NCBI GenBank assembly: GCA_002104935.1
Contig: MCGT01000065.1
Span: forward strand, 1-46,662
From: Hesseltinella vesiculosa
Lineage: Eukaryota; Mucoromycota; Mucoromycetes; Mucorales; Cunninghamellaceae
DNA: 46,662 nt
Direction of reading: 5' to 3'
Positions 10,308 through 21,460 of the stretch are shown here, in pieces (position 1 is the stretch's first letter; each line of letters opens with the position of its first letter). The notes under the pieces are model-generated. The model was given only the letters and a program-made list of their open reading frames with translations. It was not told where the DNA came from and did not search any database. The position numbers and the translations under genes were made by a program.

Positions 10308-11406
10308 ATGTCGGACAACTCTATTAAGATTTTCACTGGCAATTCGCATCCTGAGCTGGCCCAATTGGTAGCCAACCGCATGGGCATTGACATTGCCAAA
10401 GCCGTGGTGACCAAGTACTCGAATCAAGAAACCAGTGTGACCATTGGCGAGTCAGTTCGTGATGAAGATGTGTTTATCATTCAATCCGGCTGTGGTGAAA
10501 TCAACGACAACTTGATGGAACTGCTGATCATGATCAATGCCTGTAAGACAGCCTCTGCCCGTCGTATCACTGCTGTGATCCCCTGTTTCCCTTATGCTCG
10601 ACAAGACAAGAAAGATAAGAGCCGTGCTCCCATTACTGCCAAGTTGACTGCCAACATGATCACTGTCGCTGGTGCCGACCATGTGATTACCATGGATTTG
10701 CATGCCTCTCAAATCCAAGGTTTCTTCAATATTCCCGTTGACAACTTGTATTGTGAACCTCCTATGATCAAGTACATCCGCACTCAAATCGATGACTGGA
10801 CAAATGCCATCATTGTGTCTCCCGATGCCGGCGGTGCCAAGCGGTAAGGAACCTCCCCAGATAGAGGAAGGAAAAAAAAAAAAAAAAAGACCAGCTGTAA
10901 CTGAACACCTTCTGATCATCCAGTGCCACTGCTATTGCCGACCGTCTCAATTTGGACTTTGCCTTGATTCACAAGGAACGAAAGAAGGCCAATGAAGTGT
11001 CTCGCATGGTGTTGGTGGGCGATGTGCGTGGCAAGATTGCCATCTTGGTGGATGACATGGCTGACACTTGTGGCACATTGGGTTTGGCTGCTAAGACTTT
11101 GGTGGAAAATGGTGCTGAAAAGGTGTACGCCATTGTCGCCCACGGTATTCTCTCTGGCAAAGCCATCAAAGTCATCAATGAATCGGTCATTGAAAAGTTG
11201 GTGGTGTCCAATACCATTCCTCATCAAGACAAGATGGCTGTGTGCCCTAAGCTTGATGTCATTGATATCTCACCCACTCTTGCTGAAGCCATTCGAAGGT
11301 AAACATCCTGGAAATTGGAAAAAGGCATGTGTTCTGATTTTTTTTTTTCCATAGAACCCACAATGGTGAATCTGTCTCATATCTCTTCTCGCATGTCCCT
11401 GAATAG
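10308..11406 (+). CDS. PRS: Ribose-phosphate pyrophosphokinase (PRPP synthetase)
   Basis: The enzyme makes 5-phosphoribosyl-1-pyrophosphate from ribose 5-phosphate and ATP for purine, pyrimidine, histidine, tryptophan and NAD synthesis in the cytosol. Three exons (10308-10843, 10924-11298, 11355-11406) join in phase to 320 residues, the usual length for the family. Visible landmarks are the N-terminal [12 protein letters not shown], the flexible-loop region [14 protein letters not shown], the [16 protein letters not shown] segment, [16 protein letters not shown] built across intron 1, and the PRPP-binding loop [10 protein letters not shown]. The C-terminus [16 protein letters not shown] is the typical end of eukaryotic PRS and is restored only by splicing intron 2. 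A poly(A) signal AATAAA sits at 11490. Yeast has five PRS paralogues and I cannot say which one this matches best. Confidence 0.96.
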
Positions 11407-11702
11407 ACGCTACATACATTTTTTTTTTATCTCACGGCTTTCTTGATCAAGAAACAACTCGCGCATTAACCAAAATCCATGATTACCAAAATAAAACTGA
11501 AATCAAATACGATGCTTGGGAGAGGTGGTATGGCTGGCGTGCACTTTTTGTTTTACTACGCCATGTCATGTGCACATCTACTTTTAACTCGACTACTTCA
11601 ACCTTTCATTGGCTCATCACCATCTCCCATAAGGAGCCGAATGCCAAAAGCCTCCGCAGCCAGCCGTAGCAACAACAGCAACAACAACAAAAATCCGGAT
11701 TT
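11407..11702. terminator. Convergent 3' ends of the PRPP synthetase and antiporter genes
   Basis: The stretch holds the 3' flank of the plus-strand gene with AATAAA at 11490-11495 and the 3' flank of the minus-strand antiporter. A CAACAACAG-like repeat lies at about 11668-11690. No further gene is seen. Confidence 0.4.
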
Positions 11703-14700
11703 TTAATACAGCGATCCAAATTCTAACAAAAGGTTGGTCATGCAACAAAACACATAAACAGACATGGTCCAGTAACCCAGCTTTTTGTTGACATAGAATC
11801 CATTCATATTGACCACAAACAAGGTGCTGAGCAGTACCACCAGCAAGCCGCCAGCTGAAACAAGAATGGTGGGAGGAATAACAAGTTGATAGGGCTGACC
11901 ATGGGCTTTCCAAATTTGAAAGGTCGATGACACCCCAACCCCGAGCACCATATCTAAGAAATGGTTGCAAAAACGTATAAGAATAAATATAAAAATAAAA
12001 AAAGAACGGTGGATTACTTAGTAAGGGGCCAGCATAACAAGCCGAGATTGCCATGGTTGGGAAGCCCATCTTTAAAAAAAATAATAATAAGCAGCCTGTT
12101 CTTCGTTTGTCATATCAGTGTTTGCTTCTACCTTGGCAATTGCAGTATTGGACACGAGATCACCCACGCTATTCCCCTATGAAGACACCAGCCAGTGTCA
12201 GGTTCTGGCAGAAAAAAAAAATGCGTAGGAGACTTACAAATGCAAACACCGTCAATCCCATGATAGCTTCACTGACTTCAAAGATTTTGCCAAAGGCTTG
12301 CAATAACCCGACCATGGCATCTGCCAACAAAAAGATCCAATTCAATGCAACTACAAAACCGGCAAAGGAGAGGGCCCAAAACCAAGAAGGAGGTTCGCTT
12401 GACGAGGTAAACCGAATGACCAAATAGCTCAGAGCGGTACCGATGCATACACAAAACCCAAGGTCATACCATTCCAAAAACTCATTCACTGCAAAGGAAA
12501 CGAAGAAAAAAAAAAAAAGGATAAGCACGGCGATACCAGAAGAAAGATGGGTCTTACTGATGCCGACGTAACACAGGAAGAACGAGCTGCCAAAGCATTG
12601 CAAGGCAAGTAGCCATCGGCACCATCCTTGTCGCAGATCCTCTTCCAAGACTTCGATGTCAGTGACAGAATTGAGCATGGGAAGAGACTGGTGTTGCTGA
12701 TTCAGATACATATCGCTCTCGGAACGGGGAACGGTCAAGAATGAGTTGTTGTTGTTGGCAATGGGGGATATACTGTCTTGTGTTGACATGATGGGAGGTT
12801 CAATAGGAGGCAGGAGCTGGCCGTGAATGCTGGAGAAAGACAGATATTTTGTATGAGTGGTGAAAGCGGATGTAGGGGGTGGCTGGCTATCCAGCATTGC
12901 TTCGTCGTCATCGTCATCGTCGGCAAATGAGTTGTCATTGACGACAACCTTGACATCATCTATCTTGGTATTTTCAGCCTCAGCCACGGGGAGGGTGATG
13001 ACAAAAACAAAGACGAGCGGCACAGCGATGACAGAGCTGAGACGGGATAGCCAGGATTTATCTGACCATTCTTGTAGCGTAGGAAAGAGAACTTGGCTGA
13101 CCTGACGCAATACCAGCTGCCACTGAGGTAGGGCTGTGATGGCTGGTGGGGCTGGTGGCTGGGGTTTGAGATCATGTATAAAGGAGGACTCACGCGAAGA
13201 GAGCTTGGGATGGTCATCCAGGTGGGGGGAATCGTGTTTCTGAGCAGAGGCGACTTCCAGCTGAGGGATCACCAAGGAGGGGATTCTTGCGGGCGAAAGC
13301 TCGGGGCTTTGGCGGGCCGAAACAAAGCAGTCGTAATCGGTGGAGCTGGCAAAGCTGGGGCTGGGTGATATGACATGGAGGGATGTGCCAGGCTGCAGTG
13401 GAGACAGAGTGTTGTTCTGTGGGGTATGAAACTGATCGAGCATGGGCGGGGCCAGGCGGATTTCAGGGATGGGTGGGTTCTGCTGCTCTTCTTGTTGGAT
13501 ATCAATGACAGGGATGGGCAAGGGAGGAGGAGCCTGCGGCACAGTCATGGTCTGGGGTTGGTGCGTAGACAGATATGCAAAATAATCCTCGGCAACACCT
13601 GTGCTGCTATGAGTGCTATCTGGAGTAACGGATCGACGGGCTTCCTGCGTTGTATAGGCAGAGGCTGGTTGTAAATGGCGTTGATCAGTCATGGTGACTG
13701 AGCGTAAACGGCCTTGTTCTTGAGATAGAGGTTCCAAAGCGGTGCGAATGTGCTGGTGCCGATCCCACATGTCCTGTGGCATGGATACTTGGCGTCGCCG
13801 ATGTTGGCTGTACATATCGTGATCAGGTGGGGGTGATAGGGTAGGTGTCTGTACCTGCTGAGAGCTATTGGCACGACGGATGGCACTGACTTGGCTTTGT
13901 AGCTGTTAGGAAGAAAAAAAAAATAAAAGAGGGGTAAGGGGTACGAGGATCGCGTGACACACATTTCGTTCTTGATTTACCTCAATTGCACTGAACAAGG
14001 ATGTTCGGATGCCGACACGTGGGGTCATGGCCCGGCGATAAGGGCGCAATGTTGAAATGGAGCCGTTCGTGCTTGTAGTACGAGGCAGCTGCATGGAGGT
14101 GCGTGTGCTGCAGGGTAAGCTGGTTTCAATATGGAGTGATGGTCTTGATGACAATGGGGAGGTTGGCCTAATGATATGGCCAATATGAGGTTCATATTCC
14201 GAATGCGATGTTGAGAAGCCATGGACGGGGATATCCAATCGAAGTGGTTTGATCATGCCCTTGTCTATTAAAAAAAAATCAGAGATGGGAGAAGGATTTT
14301 TTTTTCGGCATTGAAGAATTTACCACGAGGGTCCAATAGTTTCGCTGTTTCGTCCATATTGGGAAGAGGCGAAAACATCATTTCTTCGTTGACTTTTTGA
14401 GCAAATGGCCAGTCATAGGAGCTGATCAGAACGGTAATGACATAGAAGAGGTAGTAGCCAATGAGGGCCAGGCCATGGTACCAATAGATCTTGCCGTGAT
14501 AAATGATCCAAGTAAGCAAGGAGATGGCACCTGTCAAAAAAGTGGCGTCGCGCATAAAGGTAATGCGCTTGGATTGAAATGGCCGAATAATCCCCATACT
14601 GCCAGCAATGATGGACACCACAAAAAAGGCAGCGCCTATGATTTCACCAATGGCCATGGAACCAGATCCATGTTGCATTGCACTGCCGTTTGGGGAAACG

Positions 14701-14706
14701 AATGAG

Positions 14707-14739
<33 letters not shown>

Positions 14740-15433
14740 CCTACCTGAAGGTGCCAAATAAATCTGGGCTTCCATTTCCGAAGGCTAATACCGTGACACC
14801 AGCCTGAACAAGAATAAAAAAAAAGAACGATGAGCCAAAAAAAAAAGGGGGGGGCGGAGGGAGAGGATGATGAAACACTTGCCAGACTTTCTGATAAATT
14901 CAATTTGGCAGCAATGGTTTGTAGATTTGGACCTGAATATGTATTAAAAAAGGTTAGGGGCCAAGAGGAAAAACATCATATGATATCACTTGCAAAAGAA
15001 GTCTGATGCCACCACACCAATAGCACCAAATAATAGTAGCAATACGCATATCTGCAAAGATAATAAAACGTGCGTGAAGCTGAGCACTGCTAACATACGA
15101 ACAAAATTTACCAAGCTGCCAAGAAGTCCAGGTCGCCAAAATGGAGTGCAATAATAAAACTCCAGGTACAAACCAAGGAATCCTGTACAAGAAGACTGCA
15201 CATACGAACATTGATCAGACTGTTGATTGATATTATTACAGCTCTATGAAATAAAGGGGTCCATTGTTGAAGTAAAAAAAGAAGTTAATTGCGAGAGCCG
15301 AAAGTATGCTGAATCTTACTTCAGTGTTGACCAACAGAGACACGGTGTGAGAATTAGAGGTAAACAGGTGAATGGTATAAAAAGCAATCAAGAAGATCAA
15401 TCCATACACAACAGATCGATATATTCGCTTCAT
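11703..15433 (-). CDS. Ca2+/cation antiporter (CaCA family, NCLX/Ecm27-like)
   Basis: These membrane exchangers move Ca2+ against Na+ or H+. Twelve exons join in consistent phase to 991 residues: 15433-15320, 15219-15112, 15051-14994, 14932-14883, 14803-14745, 14682-14324, 14264-13981, 13902-12558, 12488-12238, 12176-12132, 12069-12018 and 11953-11703. Both alpha repeats are present: AGVTVLAFGNGSPDLFG at about residues 111-127, and GLTVFAFGNSVGDLVSN near 870-886. Between them lies a long Ser/Pro-rich loop with an acidic run (DDDDDDEAML). The N-terminus is hydrophobic, with a signal-anchor-like segment and the Cys-containing SDQCSYVQSSC region seen in NCX relatives. Introns 3 (14993-14933) and 4 (14882-14804) use GC-AG ends with GCAAGT donors. 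Architecture fits mitochondrial NCLX or yeast YDL206W/Ecm27-type proteins; the location is not shown by the sequence. Confidence 0.93.
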
Positions 15434-16012
15434 TGCCTATATTCAATTAAAGGAAAGGAGGAAAAGGGTTAAAAAAGAAAAAAAAAGAGAGGAACAAAAA
15501 AAAAAAAAAAAGAAAATGAAGGGGTAAATGGATGAAAAGGAGGTGGTGTCATTTTGGGTTGATTTACAAATGCATGAGTGCCACTTTAGGCCATGGCTGT
15601 ATTGACATATTTTTTACATTGACTTCCATCTTCTTTGCTCTTGCCCTCTTATTGTCTTCTTTTTTATAGTTTTCACACGAAAGAACAAAAAAAAAAATCC
15701 CAATAGAGCAAGCGGCCAGAACAAGCACAGCACCACACGCTTTCTGTGGCCGCACACCAAATAAAGTCAATGTGGTTGCTGATCATTACGTAGGATAATT
15801 TGATCATCATTATCATCCATGTTTTTTTAGGGGTCTCCATAAACAAAACGTTTCGAAGGAATGAAAAAGGAGGGTTGACTTTTTTTTTTTTTTACGAGTG
15901 GGCGTCGCACAAATGGTGGCCCCAACCTGGAGGGCCAATGAAACGAGAGCCAAAGCGCCCACTTTTTTTTTTTCTTCTTCTTCTTTTCCTTCCCTTTTTA
16001 TCATCCTTCAGA
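15434..16012. promoter_or_regulatory. Divergent promoter between the antiporter and ribosomal protein uL1 genes
   Basis: The two genes are transcribed away from each other from this block. It carries several A and T tracts and a CT-rich tract (15961-15995) just before the uL1 start, as is common before fungal ribosomal protein genes. No other gene is supported. Confidence 0.4.
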
Positions 16013-16724
16013 ATGAGGTAAGCGCATCCATCCATCTATCCATCCATCCTTAACTAACATTGTGTGTTTGGCCTATAGTAAAGTTAGCGCTAGCGCCGTC
16101 AGAGACGTCATCGTCGAAATCAAAAAAGGCTCTGAAGAAAAAAAACGTAACTTTGTGGAAACCGTTGAATTGCAAATTGGTTTGAAGAACTACGATCCTC
16201 AACGTGACAAGCGTTTCTCTGGTACCATCAAATTGCCCAATGTTGCCCGCCCCAACATGTCCGTCTGTGTGCTCGGTGATGCTTTCCATTGTGACCAAGC
16301 CAAGGCTGCCGGTATGGAATTCCAATCCGTCGATGACTTGAAGAAGCTCAACAAGAACAAAAAGCTTATCAAGAAGCTCGCCAAGCGTTATGATGCTTTC
16401 GTTGCCTCTGAAGCTCTGATCAAGCAAATCCCTCGTCTCTTGGGTCCTGGTCTCCACAAGGTCGGCAAGTTCCCCACCCCTGTGTCCCATGCCGAGTCCT
16501 TGACTGACAAGGCCAACGAAATCCGCGCCACCATCAAGTTCCAATTGAAAAAGGTGCTCTGTTTGGCTGTCGCTGTTGGCCATGTTGGCATGACCGAAGA
16601 CCAATTGATTGCCAACGTCATGCTGTCTGTCAACTTCCTTGTCTCTTTGCTCAAGAAACACTGGCAAAACGTCAAGTCCTTGTACTTGAAGTCCACCATG
16701 GGCAAGCCTCACCGCTTGTTCTAA
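16013..16724 (+). CDS. RPL1: 60S ribosomal protein uL1 (L10a/Rpl1)
   Basis: This protein of the ribosomal L1 stalk helps move deacylated tRNA out of the E site. The coding sequence is a 5-nt first exon (16013-16017, ATG plus AG), an intron at 16018-16078 with a TAACTAAC-type branch point at about 16051, and a second exon at 16079-16724. Joined, they give 216 residues, the standard length, beginning [19 protein letters not shown]. Family landmarks include [32 protein letters not shown] and the C-terminal [10 protein letters not shown]. The intron contains a CATC-repeat. AATAAA lies at 16851-16856. Confidence 0.97.
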
Positions 16725-17461
16725 TCCCCCTTCTCTCTTTTATCTCTCCTTTGTATTGCTGTGTCTGTGTACTTTTTTGACGGTGTTTACCAAGGTATTG
16801 GACTTAGGTGCCTCTATCATTGGGAGCGTAGAAACTCGATACATTTTTGAAATAAAAGCTAAATTGCCCACTTGGGCAAGGGAGTAAACATCAATGGGCC
16901 CTGGTGTCATGCTTGGTCGGTCAACAAGAACACCACAGCTCTCGACCCGACATTCCCGCTTCAACTAATACTAACAACCCAATCGACCCGGTTCCTCTGT
17001 CGACAGGATCACAGACGAACCACCGAGAAGGTATGTTGGTCCTACCGATTCTCGTGGAGTCCCTGTGGTCGTGATCACAACCAAACGTCGCTAGGGACGA
17101 CCCAGCCTTCCCAAGCTCAAACAACCATCGCCCATTCTCGACTCTCCAACCTCGTGAGTATTATACCCACGAGGATCTTCATCAAATAAAACGACACCTT
17201 TTTAATTACCAGAAAAAGCCCTACATAATTTTAACTAAGCTCTGCTGACGATACCACCAATTTTTTTTTTTTTTTTGCGCAGTACCGCCATGTTGTTGAT
17301 CAGGTCTGCAGCGATCAAAATATGGCCAATTCTGACAGTGCAAGGTCGACGAGAGTGCCCTCAACTTCCCTTCCTGGTTTAATCTTATTCGACAACGTGA
17401 CCAAATGCTTAAAAAAAAAAAAATAAAGCTAAAGCACGGCAGCCAAAAGAGCAAAAAATGT
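16725..17461. other. 3' flank of uL1 and an unassigned repeat-like stretch
   Basis: After the uL1 poly(A) signal, 16900-17190 reads like eroded coding sequence (fragments such as PPRRYVGPTDSRGVPVVV with interrupting stops). I cannot assign it, though it could be gag-like debris. 17195-17460 contains T and A tracts only. Confidence 0.3.
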
Positions 17462-17533
17462 GCCCACGGTGAGGATCGAACTCACGACCTTCTGCGTGTA
17501 AAGCAGACATCATAACCACTAGACTACACGAGC
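17462..17533 (-). tRNA. tRNA-Val (anticodon UAC)
   Basis: The minus strand folds as a 72-nt cloverleaf without an intron. Acceptor strands are GCTCGTG and CGTGGGC, allowing G-U pairs. The D arm contains TAGTGGTTATGAT. The anticodon stem TCTGC/GCAGA encloses loop TTTACAC with anticodon TAC (codon GUA). The T arm GTGAG-TTCGATC-CTCAC is perfect. Internal A-box and B-box promoter elements are present. No CCA is encoded, as expected in a eukaryote. Confidence 0.93.
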
Positions 17534-17818
17534 AACATTCCTTTTCGGTGTTTCAATAATATGAAATTTGTGTAACACGGCAAATGGGTAAATAATAGCC
17601 GGTGTTCAAGCTAGGTTTAACACCAAGAAGTCTAGATCTTCCGGATCTGGGTAATATTGTCAGCAGCTTTTTTTTTTGCCCTTCGAATCCTGCCCCGGCT
17701 TGCCCCTACCCTACATCAGTCTCTACGTTGAACTTGAACCATCACAATATTTATCATTCACTGATTGATAAATACCCACACTTGAATCTCTCGGTTTTCG
17801 AATTAAAAAAAAGTGAGC

Positions 17819-17930
17819 TGTGAGCTTGAAGCCAATCAGCTACCCTCACATAGCTTGTGCAACAACCGAACCCCTGTCCCTCCAGAGGACTCTTCCATAA
17901 AAAAACACCACTTCGAATCTCGTATTTCCA
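17819..17930 (+). repeat. LTR-like repeat, left copy
   Basis: The copy begins TGTGAGCTTGAAGCC and shares with 19209-19375 the blocks CTCACATAGCTTGTGCAAC, GAGCCCCTG/GAACCCCTG, CCAGAGGACT and TTCGAATCTCGTATT/TTTGAATCTCGTATT, in the same order and orientation. It lacks two internal segments found in the right copy. It starts with TG and has a TATA-like CCATAAAAAAA near its end. Confidence 0.6.
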
Positions 17931-18474
17931 CTTTTTTTTTACGAATTTTCCAATTGAATCATGAACACCATGAACAACAATCCCAACCCCAGCTAAACTT
18001 CTGCTCCTCGCAGCAACGAACCCTTTCACCTATCCCTGATGGTTTTACGGAAGCCAACTAACCAACCATTCCCAGTAGCCCAACAACGGCTACATCAACC
18101 AGCAGCACTATGAGAAGAATACGGGCACCAGAAGAAGGCCCTGCTCAACACGGCGTGATGGGTACCATCTCGGTACAAACAAAAAAGACCCGAGAGACCC
18201 ATACTTCTGAGCAAGGCGAAACATCCTCTTCGGAGAGTAGCCTAACGTCCGCTCAAGCACAGTCTCTTTTTCCCGCTACCTTTCCATGAGGTAGACGATG
18301 ATGTTGTGATGATGGAGGCGCCAGTCCCACACACTCCTAATGTCGAGGTAGATGGTGACTTCGCCAAAGGCAGACTCTACCTGGCCATCAGCTAGCGTCG
18401 ACCCATTGACCCAACTAAACTTGCGGCTGTGAGGGACGACATTACGCGTATCAAGGATCCCATCTTGGTACTGG

Positions 18475-18619
18475 AGTGTGGCATGCGCCCTAGCTAAGAC
18501 GTGAACGGTGTATAGAATGCTTGTCTCTTTCGTGCGTATTAGCGTCAGTGTGGCATGCGCCCTAGCTAAGACGTGAACGGTGTATAGAATGCTTTGCTCT
18601 TTCGTGCGTATTAGCGTCA
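18475..18619 (+). repeat. 72-bp tandem duplication inside the LTR-like element
   Basis: The unit beginning AGTGTGGCATGCGCCC occurs at 18475 and again at 18547. The copies are nearly identical, differing around CTTGTCTC versus CTTTGCTC. It interrupts the gag-like frame. Confidence 0.85.
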
Positions 18620-18735
18620 GGAAGAAAGAAATATGCAAGCTGAGGGAGATCCACTGTGCGGAGACTTGTTCTAGAATTAGACAAGTGCACGAGTATTCGA
18701 ATTTTCGAAGTAATATTAACAAGAAAAGATTCTAA

Positions 18736-19023
18736 TTGAATTACTTGCTGTGTTTATACCAAATTTTACATGGAGAAGTGTCCTACATATCTCCCTTGAC
18801 TATGACCAATATACCAGCTTTATTGAGTTTGTTAACAAGAATAAAGGGAAGGGTACCAAACTCTTCAATATCTCATGTTCTAGCGTCAAGACTCAAGACT
18901 ATGATGACTGACTGTTTCGGTTCTAAGCCGTCGATGAACAATCGAATTCTGAGAGAGTATGAATCTATAACGATCAGACGCTCAGAATCTGTAGATGACT
19001 ATCTCAAGCACTGGATGGAATAA
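18736..19023 (+). pseudogene. Gag-like fragment, 95 aa
   Basis: The open frame encodes a helical protein with SSISHVLASRLKTMM, a Tyr-containing turn, and a C-terminal RRSESVDDYLKHWME, a pattern seen in the capsid region of retrotransposon Gag proteins. It lies between the two LTR-like repeats in sense orientation and is separated from the upstream gag-like fragment by stops and the 72-bp duplication. No zinc knuckle follows. It is probably not functional. Confidence 0.4.
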
Positions 19024-19208
19024 GAAACAGGACAAGCTAGTCAAAAAACAGCCCACCTGTGGAACGTGGAAGATCTAACTTGGTTCTCCGGTGGCCACCA
19101 ATTTTGGAATCAGCCGCATTGACGCCGCAGCAAAGATCAGAGTTGCGAATTTTAATACTTTCACCAGCACGTCCTTGAGCAAACATGTCAAGGTCTGGTG
19201 CGGGGTAG

Positions 19209-19375
19209 TGTGAGCTTGAGGCCGCTCTCACATAGCTTGTGCAACTACCGAGCCCCTGCCCGTAACAACACAGTAATTATTAGTCACAGCCAGAGGACTA
19301 TTCTGATTTTTCTCTTCCTCACCCGACTTCCCAATCACTATAAAATAACACCACTTTGAATCTCGTATTCTTACA
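19209..19375 (+). repeat. LTR-like repeat, right copy
   Basis: This is the longer copy (about 167 bp), beginning TGTGAGCTTGAGGCC and ending near TTACA. It contains a TATA-like ACTATAAAATAA at about 19338, suitable for an LTR promoter. Two segments absent from the left copy (around 19262-19290 and 19300-19335) indicate deletion in the left copy or insertion here. Confidence 0.55.
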
Positions 19376-20461
19376 TGAACCCGATTCTCTACCCATGCAA
19401 ACCTGATCTCCGCTTCCCGTAAACTTTACCTCCATCTCACGCAAACCAGATCTTCAAGCATCTTTTTAATGCTGAAAGCTGAATATCTGTTGCAGCTGCT
19501 TGATTTTGTCTAGTACCACACTATCTCCCCTCCTGCCAGATTTGGCTGGTGAAGCAATTTTTATACAAATGTAGGTCACCAGGAAATAACAGTAGTGGCC
19601 TGGAGGCTTAACCGTGAACAGTACACATCATATACAAGTGCCATGGAAATTTTGGTGAAGATCGGTGGAGAGTTGATTCTTGGCTCACAATTTGGCTTCC
19701 TCTGTTTCGACCAAAAATGGCCAGAGAGCAGGGACCCCCTCAGGGATTATGAAAAATCGAAAAAAAACGTCGTAGATCATTTTTGAACTGATGGATCTAA
19801 TTCGTATTTTGTGTAGGCACAGATACTAACGAAAGCTAACGATTGTGAAAAAATATTCACTCGATTGAGGATGATTGCCCAGCCAAAGTTTGAAGTAGCA
19901 TGATTTACAATCTCCGATCCACAGCTGATACATCGTCAAAAACGAGAAAAAACGAAAAAAAAACAAGCCAAAATGCACCTCTGACGAACGGCTTCAGATT
20001 TGGCATACAGGTAGTAAATGATGAGGGATGACCATGGTAATAATCTCAGCCTGGACAGATCATTTGATGGCGATCTAGAGCATGCCACTTGGTGGAAGCA
20101 TGTGGAGTTTTGGCACCTCCGATTCCTTAGCCAAAATTTCCAACACCGGCTCGTCGCTGGCCTTTTCACAGCTTTGTTGGTTAGGATAAATTGTTTCACA
20201 GGTCCCAAAGGCCACAAAGATCGTTACTAACACTGCACCTGAGGCATGCTGCATCATAGCCTTGCCGCCATCGTTTTCTACACCCGAAAATGTTTGGCTG
20301 GAAATTCTCATTTTGGCAGGATTTATTTTGTATCACACACTCATAACAAAGTGTGGGAGTCTTTGCTAGCTTTCCCCCCACCCCTTCTGATATCCCCACT
20401 CGTGAGGTACAAGTGCTGCCACAAAAAAATAGTGCTGCCACGTCATTTATTTTTTTTAAAC
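19376..20461. other. Gene-free stretch with a dispersed repeat at its left end
   Basis: 19385-19465 holds a degenerate repeat (CTCACGCAAACCAGATCT and related units) that recurs near 38330-38400. The remainder has only short unassignable frames. Confidence 0.4.
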
Positions 20462-20939
20462 CTAATAGCGGCGATTGTCCATGCCACGACGGCCGTTGTA
20501 AAATTCAGGATTAACATTGATGAGCTGCAAAGAAGTTGAAAAGAGAGAGGGGTCAGGGACGATAAGTGACTTCCGGTGCAAACTGGCATGTTTCCCCTTC
20601 ACTAAAAAATGTCTTCTTTGTTTACCTTGATGTTTTCATGTTGCTGAACTCTGTTCCAGGGCTCAGGGTTGTTCTTTCGATCCACGAGAATTTCAGGGTG
20701 AGTGCGTAACAAGTACACTATAGAGAAAAGAAAAACGGTAAGCCAAGTTACTTCCTTTCACCAGACAATATCAAGGTTGTATTCTTTACTTGGGTATCTG
20801 CAACAAAAATGTGAGGAAGGTTGGCGTCGATTTCATTTTTCTAGCGAACTTACGTAACAGCAGCAGCACAACCGCCACCGGCGAATAAAAACAAAGGGCC
20901 CAAAGCAGGGTTGGCACGAACAAATGCAGCAAAACTCAT
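20462..20939 (-). CDS. NDUFA4/MLRQ-like mitochondrial respiratory subunit
   Basis: NDUFA4-type proteins are small inner-membrane subunits associated with cytochrome c oxidase, earlier assigned to complex I. Four exons (20939-20854, 20797-20790, 20717-20626, 20524-20462) join to 82 residues, close to the 81 of human NDUFA4. The N-terminus MSFAAFVRANPALGPLFLF leads into one membrane segment (LFLFAGGGCAAAVTYPMYLL), followed by the signature DRKNNPEPWNR. The second exon is only 8 nt (ATACCCAA); leaving it out breaks the frame before the signature. A donor-like CAAAGTAAGT near 21163 and an acceptor CAACAG just before the ATG suggest an additional 5' UTR intron. Confidence 0.88.
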
Positions 20940-21460
20940 GGTATCCAGTAGCTGTTGTAAAGAGAGAGTAAAGCAAAGAAGAAGCCCTTTATTTCGTTCG
21001 ACAATTCTCCTATTTTTATAGGTTCACCCACATTTGTCACAAGACCTTTCATCCTGCGTGTACGACTCCTTATTTTTGGTGAGAAAAAAATTTGTTTGAG
21101 CCTGTGAACTTTTTTTTTTCCAGTTCACACTGTTGAACATGGAAAATGAGTGCTAAACTTACTTTGCTGGCAGCTGTGCAACCCACCACTGGAACAAAAG
21201 AAATTCCACGCGTTAAACGAGCGCGCTCTTTCCTTCCTTTTTAATTTCATCGCGGGATTGCTTCTTGAAACTGGTGGATGTAATCAGTACAGCAATCAGC
21301 AGTTGGAATGCGTCCAATGAAATGAAAAATATAAAATAATGTCATACTAATGCAGTCGTTCAAAGCGGTGAGCAAAGGAAAACCTTTTTTAAGAGATTGG
21401 AATGGACTAGAGTGAAACGAATTTGATTTATTGCGAAAGGCTGACTGCCTTTTTAAACTT
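20940..21460. promoter_or_regulatory. 5' region of the NDUFA4-like gene and 3' flank of the thaumatin-like gene
   Basis: No gene is supported. A probable 5' UTR intron of the NDUFA4-like gene runs from about 21163 to about 20953. The rest is AT-rich. Confidence 0.35.

Larger units (their letters stand above)
17819..19375 (+). mobile_element. Small LTR-like retroelement with gag-like debris
   Basis: Two direct repeats (17819-17930 and 19209-19375) enclose about 1.3 kb without any reverse transcriptase, integrase or protease. Inside, the plus strand has a gag-like fragment (VEVDGDFAKG, then a TAG, then RRPIDPTKLAAVRDD at about 18330-18450). A second frame at 18736-19023 ends SESVDDYLKHWME, which resembles the end of a retrotransposon capsid domain. 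The layout fits a deletion derivative or a terminal-repeat element in miniature that depended on a full-length relative. No target-site duplication is visible. The gag assignment is by resemblance only. Confidence 0.5.

Noticed and set aside
16050..16712. 220-residue minus-strand frame opposite uL1
   Set aside because: It is the antisense shadow of a strongly codon-biased ribosomal protein gene.
16900..17190. Retrotransposon gag fragment
   Set aside because: Suggestive Pro/Arg-rich text occurs, but with several stops and no conserved motif, so it is mentioned only as unassigned debris.
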